DNA from: Symsagittifera roscoffensis | Lineage: Eukaryota > Xenacoelomorpha > Acoela > Convolutidae | Assembly (NCBI RefSeq): GCF_963678635.1 | Contig: NC_087065.1 | Span: forward strand, 37,537,888-37,601,887 | Direction: 5' to 3' | Length of the DNA stretch: 64,000 nt | In this document: positions 33,106 through 45,556 of the stretch, one piece after another | How the letters are laid out: every line of letters begins with the position of its first letter | Numbering within the stretch: the stretch's first letter is position 1 | Translations under genes and position numbers: made by a program | The notes under the pieces: generated by a model | What the model saw: only the letters and a program-made list of their open reading frames with translations | The model's database searches: none | What the model was told of the DNA's origin: nothing

Positions 33106-36100
33106 ATGGCTTCAGAGTTTTTGTCCGTAGCGGCATTTCTTTCGCTGTTCTGGGGACTACTGTTCAGTCTAAATTTCTTCATAAAGCGGTCGAATCTCAG
33201 AACTAAATACGAGCGATTCTTGGCCATATTTGGAATAACCGTTGCCTTGGGACACGTGAAGATTTTCACTACAAGCCTGAACAGATTTTTTGCCAGATGT
33301 TCTAAGTGTTGTCCCAGGTGGCAGCGGAAATGGTTCTGTGTCGGTGCCATATTTGGACTAGTAGCAATGGTCTCATCAGTAGTGATTTTGATACTGTCCT
33401 TATGGAATACGTTCACAATTGAGAGAGATAAAAAACAACAAGAGCCGCACCAAAAACTGACTATGGTAGTTCCTGGACTGAACCTTCCAAGTTCGCAAGT
33501 AAGTTCATGATTAAACTGCAGGTTTAGGGGTTGTGTTGTTTATATTTTTAAATCAGAGAATGTAAATTTTAGTGTAATGAATAAACGTATTGGTGTTTTT
33601 GTTGATGAATTGCTAGATGGTGGGTTGGGTGGTGCTCATGCAAGATAGTTACAGGTTTTGCAATTTCAGCTGTTTAATGAAGCAGTTGTCCTTTTTTCCA
33701 TCTTTATCATTTAATAAACTTTGCTTTAAATAAACTTTGATGGTAATTTTGAAATCTTTAACTTTGGTAGATTCAACTTTTTTCGTATTTTTATCAGATA
33801 GTATACATGGTGTTGGCTCTGTTGCTGAGTGCCGTGTTACATGAGGCAGGCCATGCAGTCTGTGCAATAGGCGAAGGTGTCAAACTCAATGGGTTCGGAC
33901 TGTTTCTCATGCTCGTATATCCAGGGGCATTCGTGGACCTGGACACAGAATCCCTGCTGAATAAACAGCCAGTGCAGCAACTCAGGATATACTGTGCTGG
34001 TGTAAGTAACAAATGAAACACTTGCTTTATTTGAAAACTGGTAGCAGCTCTTTCTTGAAAAATTAGTAGTTGAAGTTCCAGAAAATATGAAGTTTATCAG
34101 TAGCTTTATCATTAAAGGAAGTACTTGAAGTTTGTTCAGGTAGATATTGTAAAAAGAAATTACTTATTGAAAACAAATCTGCAGCACAATAAAAGTTTTA
34201 AATTAGTAAAAGTTTTGCTTATTTATGGATTGAAAAGTTCGTGATTTGGGAACCATAAATTTTTCTGTAAAGAAATTGATCTAGTTTTACTAACGCTCTT
34301 GGGTTTTGAAGCCTTAGTTCCGTATTAGTGCTCTCTATGATTCACTTGAAATAGTTTTTTTTGTAGCAATTGGGTATATTTGCCTGTTCTAGGTATGGCA
34401 CAATTTCGTAATCCTTGCAATCACCTACATGCTAATGACATACCTACCCGCCATTCTGTCTCCCCTGTACATCAGTGGCCAAGGAGTCATGGTCCGTAAT
34501 GTAGATCCCAACTCACCTCTTTACAGTCCAGTTTCATTCCCAGTGGGAACCGTGGTTACGGATATCAACAGGTGGGCAAATTTACTAGCATCATAGACAG
34601 GGGTGGATTTAGGACATCATAGACGGGTATTTTAACCCCTTTCCACCCAAAGGGCCCCCTTCGGTATTATTTTACATCCATTTTTGGCCGACCGACCTTA
34701 AAATTTTTAATAAGGCGCAAATATATAAAATTTGAGGGGGAGCGAGCGGCGACAAAATTTAATTTTTTGCTCAAAAACTTCCAAAAAACCCAAAAGCGGC
34801 CTGGCCTGTTTTTTCAAATGTTTAACCGCGGCGCAGAAAAAATTTAATCAAAATATTGTCTTAATTAAGTTTTAAAAAAGCGTGAAAAATCAATTTGGTC
34901 GACCTAAAAATGTCTGAAAATCTCCGGAGATTGTTCGATAAACCATCAAAAAGGACTAACTGTGTGTTATTTCTTGCCAACCGTTTTTCTGACCAATCGA
35001 TTCAAATTCTTGGGTGGTAGTTAACTAAATTTGAGTGCTCAATGGAAAGACGTAAATAATTATCTATGTCACTTGTTTCGGATTGGTTTTTATCAGGTGT
35101 CCAGTGACTGACTCGGTTTCATTCTGGTCTTGCATACATTCCGTGTACTCGGAGGACCCGAATGGATTTTGTGTGGATCTATCTGTCATAGAAGATACGA
35201 AAAGGTAGACGAAATAGAAGACTTTTTTTGCTTATAATTACGTGGAATTTCATGCAATAGATTTACACAGGCGCGGATCTAAGAATTTCTCAAGGGGGGA
35301 GGATTTTCAAAAAAAAATTATAGGTCGACCAAATTGATTTTGTGTGCTATCCGAAATCACTATAAAGACCCAAAAGCTCTCCCAAATCACTATAAATCAC
35401 TATAATGATCCATGTTATAATTAAATTGACAAAATTTTCTACGCTGCAGAAAAGGCGTTTTTTGTTCTTTTTTTTTTTAGAAAATTTGGACCTAAAAAGC
35501 GCGTTTTTTCGGCGCGCGCGCTGCATCCTCAAAATAAGTATATATTGGCGCCTTTAGAAAAATTTTAAGGTCAGTTATCCAAAAATGGATATCTCAAAGT
35601 AGTACAAAGGTGATTCTTTGGGTCGGCAGGGGGTCGAATCCCTGAGGGTGGCGTCCATCCCCCCCCCCCTAAATCCGCTACTGTATTAACAGTTGAAAAG
35701 TTATAACCAATGTTTTAATCATTAATCAATTTAATTATTTTTAACCAAACCGGTTCAACTAATTTTGCTTTTTAACAATGATGAAACAAATTGTAAATGC
35801 TCTAAAACTTTTTGTAAATTATGCATGTTTTAATGGTGCACTACATTGGTTGAGGGTACACGTCTGACTGAAGGTTTGGATTGGCGTGGAAAACGATTTC
35901 CATTCATTGGCCTTAACCAGGTTCAGAATGCATTCCTGAAAAGGCAATGTTGAGCAAAGATTTATTGGTTAAATAAGGCATGTTTTGAACCAAATTGGTT
36001 GAACCAAGTGGTTATTGGTTGAATCAGTTTCAAAGTAAATTTAATGAAAAGGGTAGTTGTAGGATGTCGGTATTTTAGGTTCTTTTTAAAAATATAGTTC

Positions 36101-39100
36101 TCATATCTGATGAAATTGCGTATTTCCGGAGATATGACCTTTTGGTCAAAAGTATTATAAAGGTTAATTTTAAGAATGGTTTAATTATTGAATTAGAAAC
36201 CCCAGTTTATCTTAACGGTTGCATTAAATTTCGCTGTTTTTGTATTTTGTTTTAGGAATCTCTTACGTTCAACGATCTATTTGAAGCTCCGTAGGTGCGA
36301 GGTTTGCGCTATTTTTTTAAAAAGATTTGTTGCGATTGTAGTGAGCAAGTCATTTTTCGTGTAATCATATAATTTAATCAAGTGATCAGTATTTCATTTT
36401 TTGATTCCAGGCCTGAACAAATGGTCAAATATGCGGACACAACTGTCCCGGTGGAGTGCTGTTCACCTGACAACACAGGGGATCTGTGTTTCCACTTCGA
36501 TACCCCCACCTGGTCTATGTCTGCCGAGGAACTCATCTTCTCTCCCCCCGAGAAGAGACATAAGAATAATTTCAGATGCCTCAATGCACGCAAGGTGGTG
36601 GAAAACCCAGAGTGCACTGACAACAGGTGAGTTTATAGCCTTGTTGTCTATGCAGTAAATTACATTGTGTTTGTTGGTACCATGGCTTTGAAAAGTTCCA
36701 AGCTCATGCTACTCTTGTTATATTTACGCTTGCGAATTGCAGGCGTTATTTAAAAAAAACGATTTTGGAGTCTAATTTCACTATGTTATCATATCTTGAA
36801 ATGAAAACTGGATGTTTGTTTAGGGACTGCTACTTATTCTATGGCGAATACTCCCGATGTCTGTTACCTTCACAAGCCAATCAGTCTCGGCTCCTCAGAG
36901 TGTCTCATTCGGAAGGCGACGAGCTTCTCTACATTGGAGACATGTTTGTTTTCTCGTATGCGCTTGCATTAGGAAACTTCGTCCCTGTTCTGCCGATGCT
37001 ACCTCAAACACTGCCGGATATGATCTTGAATCTTCTCAATTATCTATCCTCATTTTCAGGTGAAGTTCCATTTTACTTTTGATTATTGCTAAAACGATCG
37101 GCGTCGATTTTAGTATGAAAAAAGAGCAGGTTATTTCTCAATTTTAGCAATTCAATTCAAAGCAAAGGAGTCGATAAAAAATTGCTTAAATTGTTATATG
37201 AACTTCTAATTCCGATTCATTCTGCATTTTAGTTTTTTTTTGCTTCTGATAGGCTCGTTGTCGTTGTTTCTCAAGAATCAATATTTTGCTTTCTTCAAGA
37301 GTTTTGATGAGTTAGGGAGTCATAAGTCGTCAAATGTGCATGTCTTTTTCAAACCTCAAACATAGTTTGCATCTTTTCAATGCAGATTTGCATGGTTAAG
37401 GGTCGACGGAGTTCAGACTCTTATATCGGAAATGATGATTTTTGTCTCTTTTTTTTTGTCTGGAAAATCCTAAAATTGGTTCAGGCTCAAGTGTACTTTT
37501 TCGCGGTTTGACATTGATTTCTTGTTAAGTTCAGTTCATTTCCTTTGTTGAAAGGAAGGCAAACTCCACTATTGAACAGCAAAAGAGTTAAGGTCTCGAA
37601 AACTGTGATCGACTTCTGGTTTCGAAAGTGGAATTTATTTTTCAGATTTTCCATTGGAATTAAAAATTTACCTATTGATCCAGTTTTATGAAATTGGGTT
37701 AGTTTCATCGAAAAAAGTCAATCATAGAATTTAAAGAGCTTGAAGGGAATGTATTTTTCTTTAAAGTTCGAAAGTGGAGATTTTTTTTTAATTAAGTCAT
37801 TATTTTTTCTGTTTGCTTGCGTTCATTGACTCTTTTCCAACTGTCTGTTGGCTATGTTTTATTTTTGCCTTTTTTCTGGGAATTAGATGACCGACCGGAT
37901 TCCAGTCGTATACTAAATTTCTTGTACTAAATTAGACGCGTAGAAGATCTCCAGTTTTATTCAAGTTGCCTTTTTAGCTGCTCTAGTTCTTGGTCTAGAG
38001 TTAATATATTTAAGTTAAGGAGTTACTGATTCTGCAGCTGAAAAAACTCAGATCAAAATTTGTAAGATTAATTGATTTTTTGTAATCTTAATTGATTTGG
38101 TCCCAATATTTGTCAGCTTATTTGCAGGTTGCTTTTTTAGTAACATTTTATTGAATTGTTTTATTCAATTCAATTTGAAGTACGAAACTATACATCTTGG
38201 TTTTTTGTTTGTGTACACTCTGAAATTTTCAAAATGAAAGTTTAAACTTTTGGAGTGTTTTTTTTAATGTTTCAATATTTTTTTGAATGCGTGGTGTTCG
38301 ATTTTTTTTGCCCTGAGAGTGTGTGCAGTAAGTAAGCTTATAGCAACTTAGCGTCATGAATTCTATGAGCGATTTCGTTTTACATTCGCTCAAGGTGTTG
38401 GACCAGCGTATTGTTCTTGTCTTAATTTTAAAAAAAGTTAATTTCTGTTAAGTGTTGACTTGACTGTTTTTTCTGCGAAGGTGTTTTTATAAATTCAGTA
38501 AACCATTTGACGTAGAGGTAACCTACCTGCTTGAGACGGCAGAGCAGAGGCTTTTTTCAAATCCGGCCGTTTTTTTTATTTTTGTCCGCTTACTTCTCGT
38601 AGCCTGGTTGCTGTGACACCCATTTTTGAGACGACAAAATTCCGGCAGCTCGAATGCAGTCGGGTCCTGTTTTTTGCTGTTTTGTCGGCCTAGTTTCCGC
38701 AAAAAGGACTTTATGATTGTTTTGCTTTTTTCATACATTCCAAAATCTCATAAAGTTTCTACTGATGCGGGTAGTTTTATTCCGGATCTTTTGGGCTTTT
38801 TTGGAATTTTAAAAAAATTAACAAGAACGATTTTGAAGTTATTCCAATTTTGATTCGTGTTTTCATTTGATTTCAATCATAGTCATAGTTTTTTTATGAC
38901 TATGATTCGCCTCTGAGTTTTTTTTACTATAATTAAAATGTTTTTGATTTATTTTAGCATTTTTGTTCTCGTATAATGTGTTGCAAAAAGGGAGTAAAAA
39001 ACTCAAAACTTTATAGGCCAAACTTTTTGAACTAAAGCGAACACATCAGTTAAGACTTTAGATTAACTAGGTTTTTTTTTCGATGATTTCAAGTTTTTCA

Positions 39101-41739
39101 TTTTTTTATTTTATTTTTTGTTTTATTTCATATATTTATTGCAAGATATATATGATGAATGGCAACTGGCGCGACTCTCCCTTCCTGTGTCGAAATATCT
39201 TTTTTGTGTGATATATCAATTTTTTGGTAGTTATTGACGCCCTGAGCTCAAATGTACAAAGATATTTAACATAAGATTATTTTTGTATAAAGCTTGGGGT
39301 TGTAAAAAGTGACACTGAATTTGAGCGGGAATTTTGTTACCAATTGAAAAATCATCCAAAAATTTCAAGAAGGGATTGATATGTATTTTTTTTGCATTTT
39401 TTTTGCTTGTATTCATTTTTCGCAGGTTTGATTTGTGTATGAAAGTGCTATCCTTGGAAAAGTGCATCTGAAATTGAGTTTGTGATCTAATAGGAATTTT
39501 TTTTTCAAAAAATTAGCCCATTTCATTTCACTGAATGGGATTTCCGAACAGCATCAGCAAAGTAAATTTAAAATCAGCAGTGAAAGTTGTTATGAGTCAT
39601 TATTATTTTTTCAATATGCGAAGCGCAAATCGCTACTGTGATTGAATATTGAGCCCTTGATGGTGTTTTTACAATAGTCTTTTAATTTCCGTTGTTAAAA
39701 GAAAAGCAAACTCGAGTATCGAACAGCAAAAGTGTAAAGATCATGTAAAACAGGACCGACTTCTAGTTTCGAAAGTGGATTTTTTTCTCAAATTTCCCAA
39801 GCGAAATCTAAAATTTACTTTTGATCCAGTTTACTCAGATTGGGCTAATTTTATTTAAAAGTGTCAATCATAAAATGTTTAAGTAATTCAAAGAGCTTTA
39901 CGACCGTAGTTATTTTTCCTTGAAAATCGAAATTTGAAGTTTTTTTAAAAAATCAAGTCAGTGTTTTTGTTTCCTTACGTCATTGACTCTTATCCAACTC
40001 TCAGTTGGCTTTGATATTTTTCTTTTGATGCGCTTCATCTCTTCCCAGAAGTATTACACAAAAGAAGCGACCATTAATACTGCGATGCAGCTTAGGTATT
40101 TCCAAACTATCAGTGGGGTGATTTTTAACGCCCTTTTTTGGATTTTTTTGATGTTTCAAAAACCACCTGTCAGATCTGAGATAAAAAGTTCAATCGAAAA
40201 AACATACTTCAGTAGTCTATTCTGCGTAAGCTGATACGCTCTATTTTTGTAGAACCTCAAAAAAGGCAATTTTGGACAATTAAACTGTTGAAATAAACTG
40301 GTCGCTGGCACTTTCAGTGCATAAGGGGCTACGCCTCAATTTTTGTAGCAAAAAAAATTCTGACATTAACAGGTTCAAACTTTGACCGTTTTTTGGAAAT
40401 TTCTGTGCCACATTTAAGATTACGAGCTCAATGAAAAGAAAATTTTGTAGGAATCTTCTCTGCATTAGCGGCTACGTCTGATTTTTGAAATGACTCATAG
40501 TTATTGCCTTACGAAAAGGCCATGTTTTGATAATTTCACCGTTTTTCTGAAGCTTTTTAAAAAAGTTAGTACTATTTTAGTACTACCCTCCCAAATCTGA
40601 TGTTAAGAGTTTAATCGGAAAAACAGGTTCAGAGGATCTTCTGCGCATTAGTGTTTCGGTGCATAAGTGTTGTCGATTTGTAACATTAGTGAGATATTTC
40701 AAGTTTATGGATGTTAGGCTTTTGAGTAGTTGGTTTATTCAGAGTAATGAACGTAGTGAAGATTCTTTTATAGATCTTGCTGATTTTTTTCAGGAAAAGT
40801 TTTAAAAGTCTCTAATAACTACAGATGTGCATTCATACATATTGATGCATTTATGAATGCATTCAAGTTTATATTCATTTTTTGAGTTCAATTGAAATTC
40901 ATTGGCTGAAAGTGACGTAAATAGCACTCTCCAAATACGGACGTGGGATTGGTGCGAAAAAACGAGAACGTTTTCTAGTGTCGAAACTGGAATTTAGTTT
41001 TTAGATTTCCAGCGGAATAAAGACATTGCATATTGATCCAGTTTTCTCTAGTCGGGTTCATGTTATCAAAAAAGCGCCAATCTTAAATTGTTCTAGAAAT
41101 TCAAAGAGCTGAAATGGCATCTATTTTTTCTATGAAATTCGAAAGTTGAGATTTTTTCAACAAAGTCAGTGTTTTTCTACGTTTACTTGCGTTCATTACT
41201 CTTTTCCAATCTTCCATTGGTAATGCTTAAATTATAACATTTCATCACACAGGGTGCTTCGGCGTTATTGCCGAAGCAAAAGTCTTAGAAGATGGCTTTG
41301 AAATGAAATGCAGGATTGTTTATTTTCTTTCACAGCAACTTCTAAATCTGTCATATTTTTGAAGGTTAACTGTTTTTTGTTCGTCTATGCATCATGCACT
41401 TTGGCACAAGAAACATAATCAAATTGCATCCACAAACCCTTTAAAAAATTATAACTAGTAATGCATGAAAGGAAGTCGTTGGGCAATCATTTCAGATACA
41501 GTCTATTAACATTTGCATTTTTTTCAGCTGCACTGGCGCTTCTAAACGCTGTTCCATGTTACACTCTTGACGGCCAGTGGATATTCTCAGCTATGATGGA
41601 ATTTATTGCAATTGTTTTCAAAATAGACCCTTCCGATAAGGAGAGCATCAAAGTGGTCGTGCTATCCTTTGGAACTCTTCTCTTAGTTGCGAATGTTTGC
41701 GTCGCTTTTAATAATTCTATTTTGCACCTTGGTGGTTAG
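33106..41739 (+). CDS. MBTPS2: Membrane-bound transcription factor site-2 protease (S2P), complete, 7 exons
   Basis: Exons: 33106-33498, 33798-34001, 34393-34571, 35097-35204, 36411-36626, 36824-37059, 41528-41739 (stop TAG). All splice sites are GT-AG and the phases agree, giving 515 aa against about 519 in human. Zinc ligands and the catalytic Glu are in HEAGH (146-150). The third zinc ligand is Asp460 in NAVPCYTLDGQW. Membrane segments lie near 5-26 and 77-100 and around the two motifs. VVPGLNLP, FNGFG-like LNGFGLFL, YPGAFVDL, PVQQLRIYCAG and VWHNF are conserved. A Cys-rich luminal region with ECC, RCLNARK and NPECTDN lies between. In the family, this intramembrane protease cuts SREBP and ATF6 in the Golgi after site-1 protease. 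The polyserine stretch of the human protein is replaced by a short charged linker. Confidence 0.97.
34598..34937. mobile_element. hAT-like MITE copy, 3' degraded
   Basis: Starts CAGGGGTGGATTTAGG, followed by 'ccgaccttaaaatttttaa', 'ggcctgttttttcaaa' and AATCAATTTGGTCGACC blocks in the order of the other copies. The right terminal repeat is not recognisable. It begins 27 bp after the third MBTPS2 exon. Confidence 0.6.
35268..35683. mobile_element. hAT-like MITE, complete, opposite orientation
   Basis: Starts CAGGCGCGGATCTAAG and ends TAAATCCGCTACTG. The internal order is the reverse of the copy at 17394: TAGGTCGACCAAATTG first and 'gggggtcgaatccctgagg' last. Flanking octamers GATTTACA and TATTAACA match at 6 of 8 positions, a degraded 8-bp target duplication. 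It begins 64 bp after the fourth MBTPS2 exon. Confidence 0.75.
35690..36410. other. MBTPS2 intron remainder, no feature recognised
   Basis: AT-rich intron sequence with several 'ccaaatTGGTTgaacc'-type words. No ORF, repeat family or RNA motif was recognised. Confidence 0.5.
37395..37862 (+). repeat. Repeat B copy, short form, well preserved
   Basis: Starts TTAAGGGTCGACGGAGTTCAG, then 'cactattgaacagcaaaag' and 'tttcgaaagtggaattta', and ends GCGTTCATTGACTCTTTTCC plus AACTGTCTGTTGGCTATG. The end gives the clearest view of the 3' hairpin. It lies in the last MBTPS2 intron. Confidence 0.8.
38500..38610 (+). repeat. tRNA-derived SINE-like fragment
   Basis: Contains 'gacgtagaggtaacctacc' and 'gcttgagacggcagagc', then a B-box-like TTCAAATCCGGCC and a T-run. 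Matches the head of 26285-26370. Confidence 0.45.
38620..39640. other. MBTPS2 intron, no feature recognised
   Basis: T-rich sequence with a small inverted repeat (GTCATAG/CTATGAC near 38880-38903). Short ORFs only, none with recognisable motifs. Confidence 0.5.
39640..40015 (+). repeat. Repeat B copy, 5' truncated
   Basis: Contains 'gagtatcgaacagcaaaag', 'gacttctagtttcgaaagtgg' (shortened) and 'ttgatccagtttactcag', and ends 'tcattgactcttatccaact' plus CTCAGTTGGC. Confidence 0.7.
40060..40690 (+). repeat. Repeat G, two overlapping diverged segments
   Basis: The 'agatctgagataaaaagttcaatcg' (shortened), 'tctgcgtaagctgatacgc' and 'gcattagcggctacgtctg' blocks parallel 14890-15420. The motif 'ccaaatctgatgttaagag' near 40590 repeats the block again. 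Confidence 0.45.
40741..41225 (+). repeat. Repeat B copy, long form
   Basis: Starts AGAGTAATGAACGTAGTGAAG, has the hairpin GTGCATTCAT...ATGAATGCA (40827-40861), 'gaaagtgacgtaaatagc', 'caaatacggacgtggga' and 'aaaaaagcgccaatc', and ends 'gttcattactcttttccaatc'. Confidence 0.8.
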
Positions 41740-42329
41740 AGAGTCCTTTTTGGCTCGAGTCTGTTTTTCACTATTTCTGTGCTTTCTTTATATATCATTT
41801 GTTAGAACACTTATAGGGTATTCTTTTAATTTTATAGTTCAGTATCCGCTTTTACAGTACTGAGTATCAGAAATATATTATCTTCAAACACGTTTTATCA
41901 CTCGAAAAGGTATGTTTCGATCAGGTGTGGATCTAAAAATTTCTTTAGAAAGACGGATAGTTTTTTAAATCAATGAAATAAACCTTATACAGGCTGTGGG
42001 CAGTTTTTGAAAGTTGTTGGTCAATTAATTGCGTTTCTTAGCACGCTTCCCCGTAAGAAGTGTAATAAGTAAGAGTGTATTGGCAACACGGTGCCTCAGA
42101 AACATTTCCGGAATTGTTAAACAAAAGGTTTTCGTAAATAGTATCAAGAGAGGAACATACAGCCTCTTTTGATTTCGATCGTCCAGGAAAGCGGACGCAA
42201 CATGGGACATCACACTCTTTTTGGCAATCATTTTTGATTAATCAGCGTAAGCAGGCGTCACTGAAGCATAGACACGTGATCGAGTAACAGACTTTTTCTC
42301 GTGAACGTTTTGCCATTAGAATGTCGAAC

Positions 42330-42700
42330 ATTAGAAATGGTAAACTCTTGTTTGAAAAAATAGGTATTATGAAAACGTATGGGATCGGGTTTTTTGAGAC
42401 GCTTTGGAAAATTTTTTCACTTTTCTAAATAATTTAGTTTTTCTCAAAAATTATTCTACTGATTTTTAGAAAACTATAAATAGAAAGGCCGCCCTCTCCC
42501 CTATATGTCTGCAAAATTAGTCTCGTTTTACTTTAGCTCTCTTTCTGCAGCCTTCATAAAACTCTATGTGGGAATGTTTGACACACGTTTTTTGGATTTT
42601 TTGTTTTCTCAAATTTTACCCTACCAAATCTGAGATTTTGGTATCAATCGAAAGGAAGGGTTGTGGGAAGCTCCCCTACATAAGCTGCTAAGCTTAAAGT
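42330..42700 (+). repeat. Repeat G copy
   Basis: Shares 'aataggtattatgaaaacg', GGGATCGGGTTTTTTGAGAC, 'gctttggaaaat', 'gcagccttcataaaac' and 'ccaaatctgagattttgg' with 14890-15420. It appears to mark the left border of the retroelement block. Confidence 0.55.
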
Positions 42701-44646
42701 TAAGCGAGGTACTCCAGACCCATTCATAATTCTATTTTTTACACTTTTTCTCTTTTCTTTATTGAGGTTTCTGAAATTGCTATCCTGTAGGCCGTCTGTC
42801 CACTTTTGCTGCGTAATTTCTTCGCTGCTGGAATAGTCGGTGTCGGTACTGTCTTTGCTCTTTTGTGCCGTATTATAGTAGGATGCTGACCTAGCTTCCA
42901 TTAATCGTTCCCCCCTTAGAGAGTCTTCGATGCTCGTTTTAGCTTTGTCTTCCATCGTCGAGGCTGCAGGAATCTCGTCTTCAGTCCTAGATCGACCAGA
43001 TTAACCGCATCCTTTTCTGCATCGTTCTTCTTCATATTGCTGCAATTAATTGATCGGGTGTCTTTGTAGTTTGTGAGGTCCGGTGCGCTGTCTGTGTCGA
43101 AAGAGTCAACGCGGTTCTAGGCGAAAATTGAGTCTTCTTGTAACGCTGTTGTTGAATTGGATCCGGTTGATTTATCCAGAACAATTTGAGAGCTGGTTGT
43201 TCTCGCGATAGAGAACCTTTTGGATGTCTGCCCAGGTTCATGGTCCTTGTCAGCCGTTGGTTTTTTTACTAGCTTGTTTCAGAACTTTTTTCCCGCTTGG
43301 CAGCTCTGTTTGCGTCCTTATTTTTTCGATGGCAGACCTTTGTAGAACCCGTTATATTTCCCAGTAGATATTTGTGGTGAAGTTTCGTAATAAAGCGAGA
43401 CTTGTATCGTGTAGCCGGGCTTACCCTTGTCATGGACTGGGCCTGGCTGTTCTGGGAGCACCTTTCCTAGCAGCTAATTTCCATAACGGAAATCGTTCCA
43501 TCGTTTGGGTTAATTCGGAGTTTCGGACTAAAACCGTCTCTTTTCCTGGACTTTTCACCGTTTTTGTCGAACTGTTATCTTTCTCCATGATTGTTCCCTC
43601 CGGAACTTGACTCCTTCCGTCCTCCAGTTCCTTCTTCCTTCCTCCTCTGACTGTTTTTGGGGTTACGTTTCAATGGGAGGGCTGTATCATGTCTTGTGGC
43701 CTTATCGATGGGTTTGCCGATATCCCTAGTAATGATGACGAATGAGAGTTTATCCATTCCTTTTCTGGCTTGAGCATTCTGTCATTTCTGCTTCTCTTTG
43801 ATTCCGATTTCACAATTGGTATCGGTGTCCTTTCTCTGCTGGTTCGACTTGACTAAATAGGATTTGATAATAATATTCCAATTTAAATTTAGTCTGGTCG
43901 GTTTTCTACTTATGTCTGACAGGGTGTATTCGGCCTTCTACACCGTTCGCTTTGAACGGTGTTAACTAATCGCTGACTGGTATGATGTTTGTAACGCCGT
44001 TATCAGTTTGTTTATTGCTTGTTCTAGTTTGAAGAGTTGTTAAGGTTCTTCCTAACGAACACTGACTGAACGGTTTTAATGAGTCGTTCCAGCTGAACGT
44101 TCGCTGGCGCTAGTATTTCTTCATTGATGTTATTGTAGTTTTCTGAAATTTTTTTCTGCTAAGAATGAAGTTTGATCGACCCTGATCGCACGCTGTGCTT
44201 CGAGTAATTTGAGATATTGTCGCGATAATTTTTGACGTTTTTTATGCGTTGGCATGTTGTAATTTTTTTGAAAGGCATTTCGTGAATCGGTCGATTTCTG
44301 ATCGGATGTATGCCTTTTTTGCTTTTTCATTGTTTATCGATGCGGCGAATTGCAGTTTACCTTCCAACATTGATTCGCTTAACTTTTTACTTAGTTCGAA
44401 TCCGAAAGAGCGGTTAACATTTAAGTTTTTACCGACTGTGGAACAGAGTTTGCACTCCTCAGCCTTGTGTATGGTGTTTCGATGTTCTTGTTACCACCAT
44501 TTTTTCTCCGATGCTGTGTAATCTCGAGCTGTCCCGGATGTGTTGCGTGGACTACGCCGGCGCATCTGTCTAGGAGCACCGAGACTTTTGCCACGTTCGT
44601 CAGCGCACACTATGCCTCTCTTCACATGATAAGCCAGTGCTGGTCG
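42700..44646 (-). pseudogene. Degraded retroelement, distal (integrase-side) part
   Basis: This is the continuation, on the - strand, of the Ty3/gypsy-like remnant at 46772-47735, across the inserted palindromic element. Joined readings near the insertion include a Trp-Trp pair and KAEECKLCSTVGKNLNVN (44390-44520), which resembles the Cys-x2-Cys part of a retroelement integrase zinc-binding domain. Further along are Lys/Arg/Ser-rich frames at 44130-44330, 43575-43757, 43032-43241 and 42644-42955 with stops and frame changes between them. Assignment beyond about 44100 rests on continuity and composition only. Confidence 0.45.
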
Positions 44647-44699
44647 TACAGGGTCTTTCAGTTAGAATGGTTTTTTTGAAACGTCTATAACTTTTAAAT

Positions 44700-45269
44700 G
44701 GAACACTGGATTTAACTGATTCTTTTTACATTTATTATATAACGGATTAAGATTTTTGAACACGTACATAAGAGTTCTAATAACTGCTGGAAATGTCCGC
44801 CATTTTCTTGAATACAAAGATGTAACCGCTTCTCAAAATTTGTTGCTGCTTTCACTCCCTGCGCCGGAGTTATTGTTCCACAAGCGTTCTCCACAGTTTA
44901 CATAAGATTTGGGATTGTCTGGGGGTTGGCAACAAATATCATTTTACGCAAATGACCCCATAGCCAAAAATCCAATGGATTCAAGTTCGGGCTTTGGGGT
45001 GGCCAAGGAATCGCACTCCTCCTGCTTATAATCCTCGCGCCAAATTTTGAGTGGAGCCATGTGAGGACTCTCTCTGTGCAGTGGCACGTTGCACCATCCT
45101 GCATAAACCACAGGTGCCGAAGATCGCGGCATGTCAGAAGAATTGGCCAGAGTTTAGACTGCAACTTGTCAAGATACGTCTGCAGGTTCAAAGTGACAGG
45201 ATTGTCTCTTGCATCAACGAACCAGAATGGGCCCAATAAGGTACCTTTAAGCAAATAACCAAATATCAA
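44700..45269 (-). pseudogene. Transposase C-terminal fragment, left arm (Tc1/mariner type)
   Basis: The frame shows LRHLWFMQDGATCHCTERV and WPPQSPNLNPLDFWLWGH, the second and third acidic residues of a DDD-type catalytic triad. Counting gives 41 residues between the two Asp, as in DD41D groups such as rosa/Visitor (family placement is inference). A stop interrupts the frame just after ...TIPNLM at 44895-44897, where the right arm has Gln (CAA against TAA). The first catalytic Asp and the DNA-binding domain are absent. Confidence 0.85.
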
Positions 45270-45301
45270 GGCAAGAAAAAGGCTATGTGCTGGGTGGGGG
45301 T

Positions 45302-45556
45302 GCTTAAAGGTACTTTATTGGGCCCATTCTAGTTCGTTGATGCAAGAGACAATCCGGTCACTTTGAACCAGCAGACGTATCTTGACTTGTTGCAGTCTAA
45401 ACTCTGGCCAATTCTTCTGACACGCCGCGATCTTCGGCACCTGTGGTTTATGCAGGATGGTGCAACGTGCCACTGCACAGAGAGAGTACTCACATGGCTC
45501 CACTCAAAATTTGGCGCGAGGATTATAAGCAGGAGGAGTGCGATTCCTTGGCCACC
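45302..45556 (+). pseudogene. Transposase fragment, right arm, first part
   Basis: Inverted duplicate of 45002-45261. It reads LWPILLTRRDLRHLWFMQDG and on to ...RRSAIPWPP, where the frame is broken by the non-LTR retrotransposon at 45557. The nucleotide match to the left arm is nearly perfect, so the inverted duplication is young or was kept homogeneous. Confidence 0.85.

Noticed and set aside
36378-36658. Alternative frames over the MBTPS2 Cys-rich exon
   Set aside because: The chosen frame alone has both splice phases right and matches the family (ECC, FRCLNARK, CTDN).
42025-42231. - strand open frame after MBTPS2
   Set aside because: 68 codons, no recognisable motif, no splice partners.
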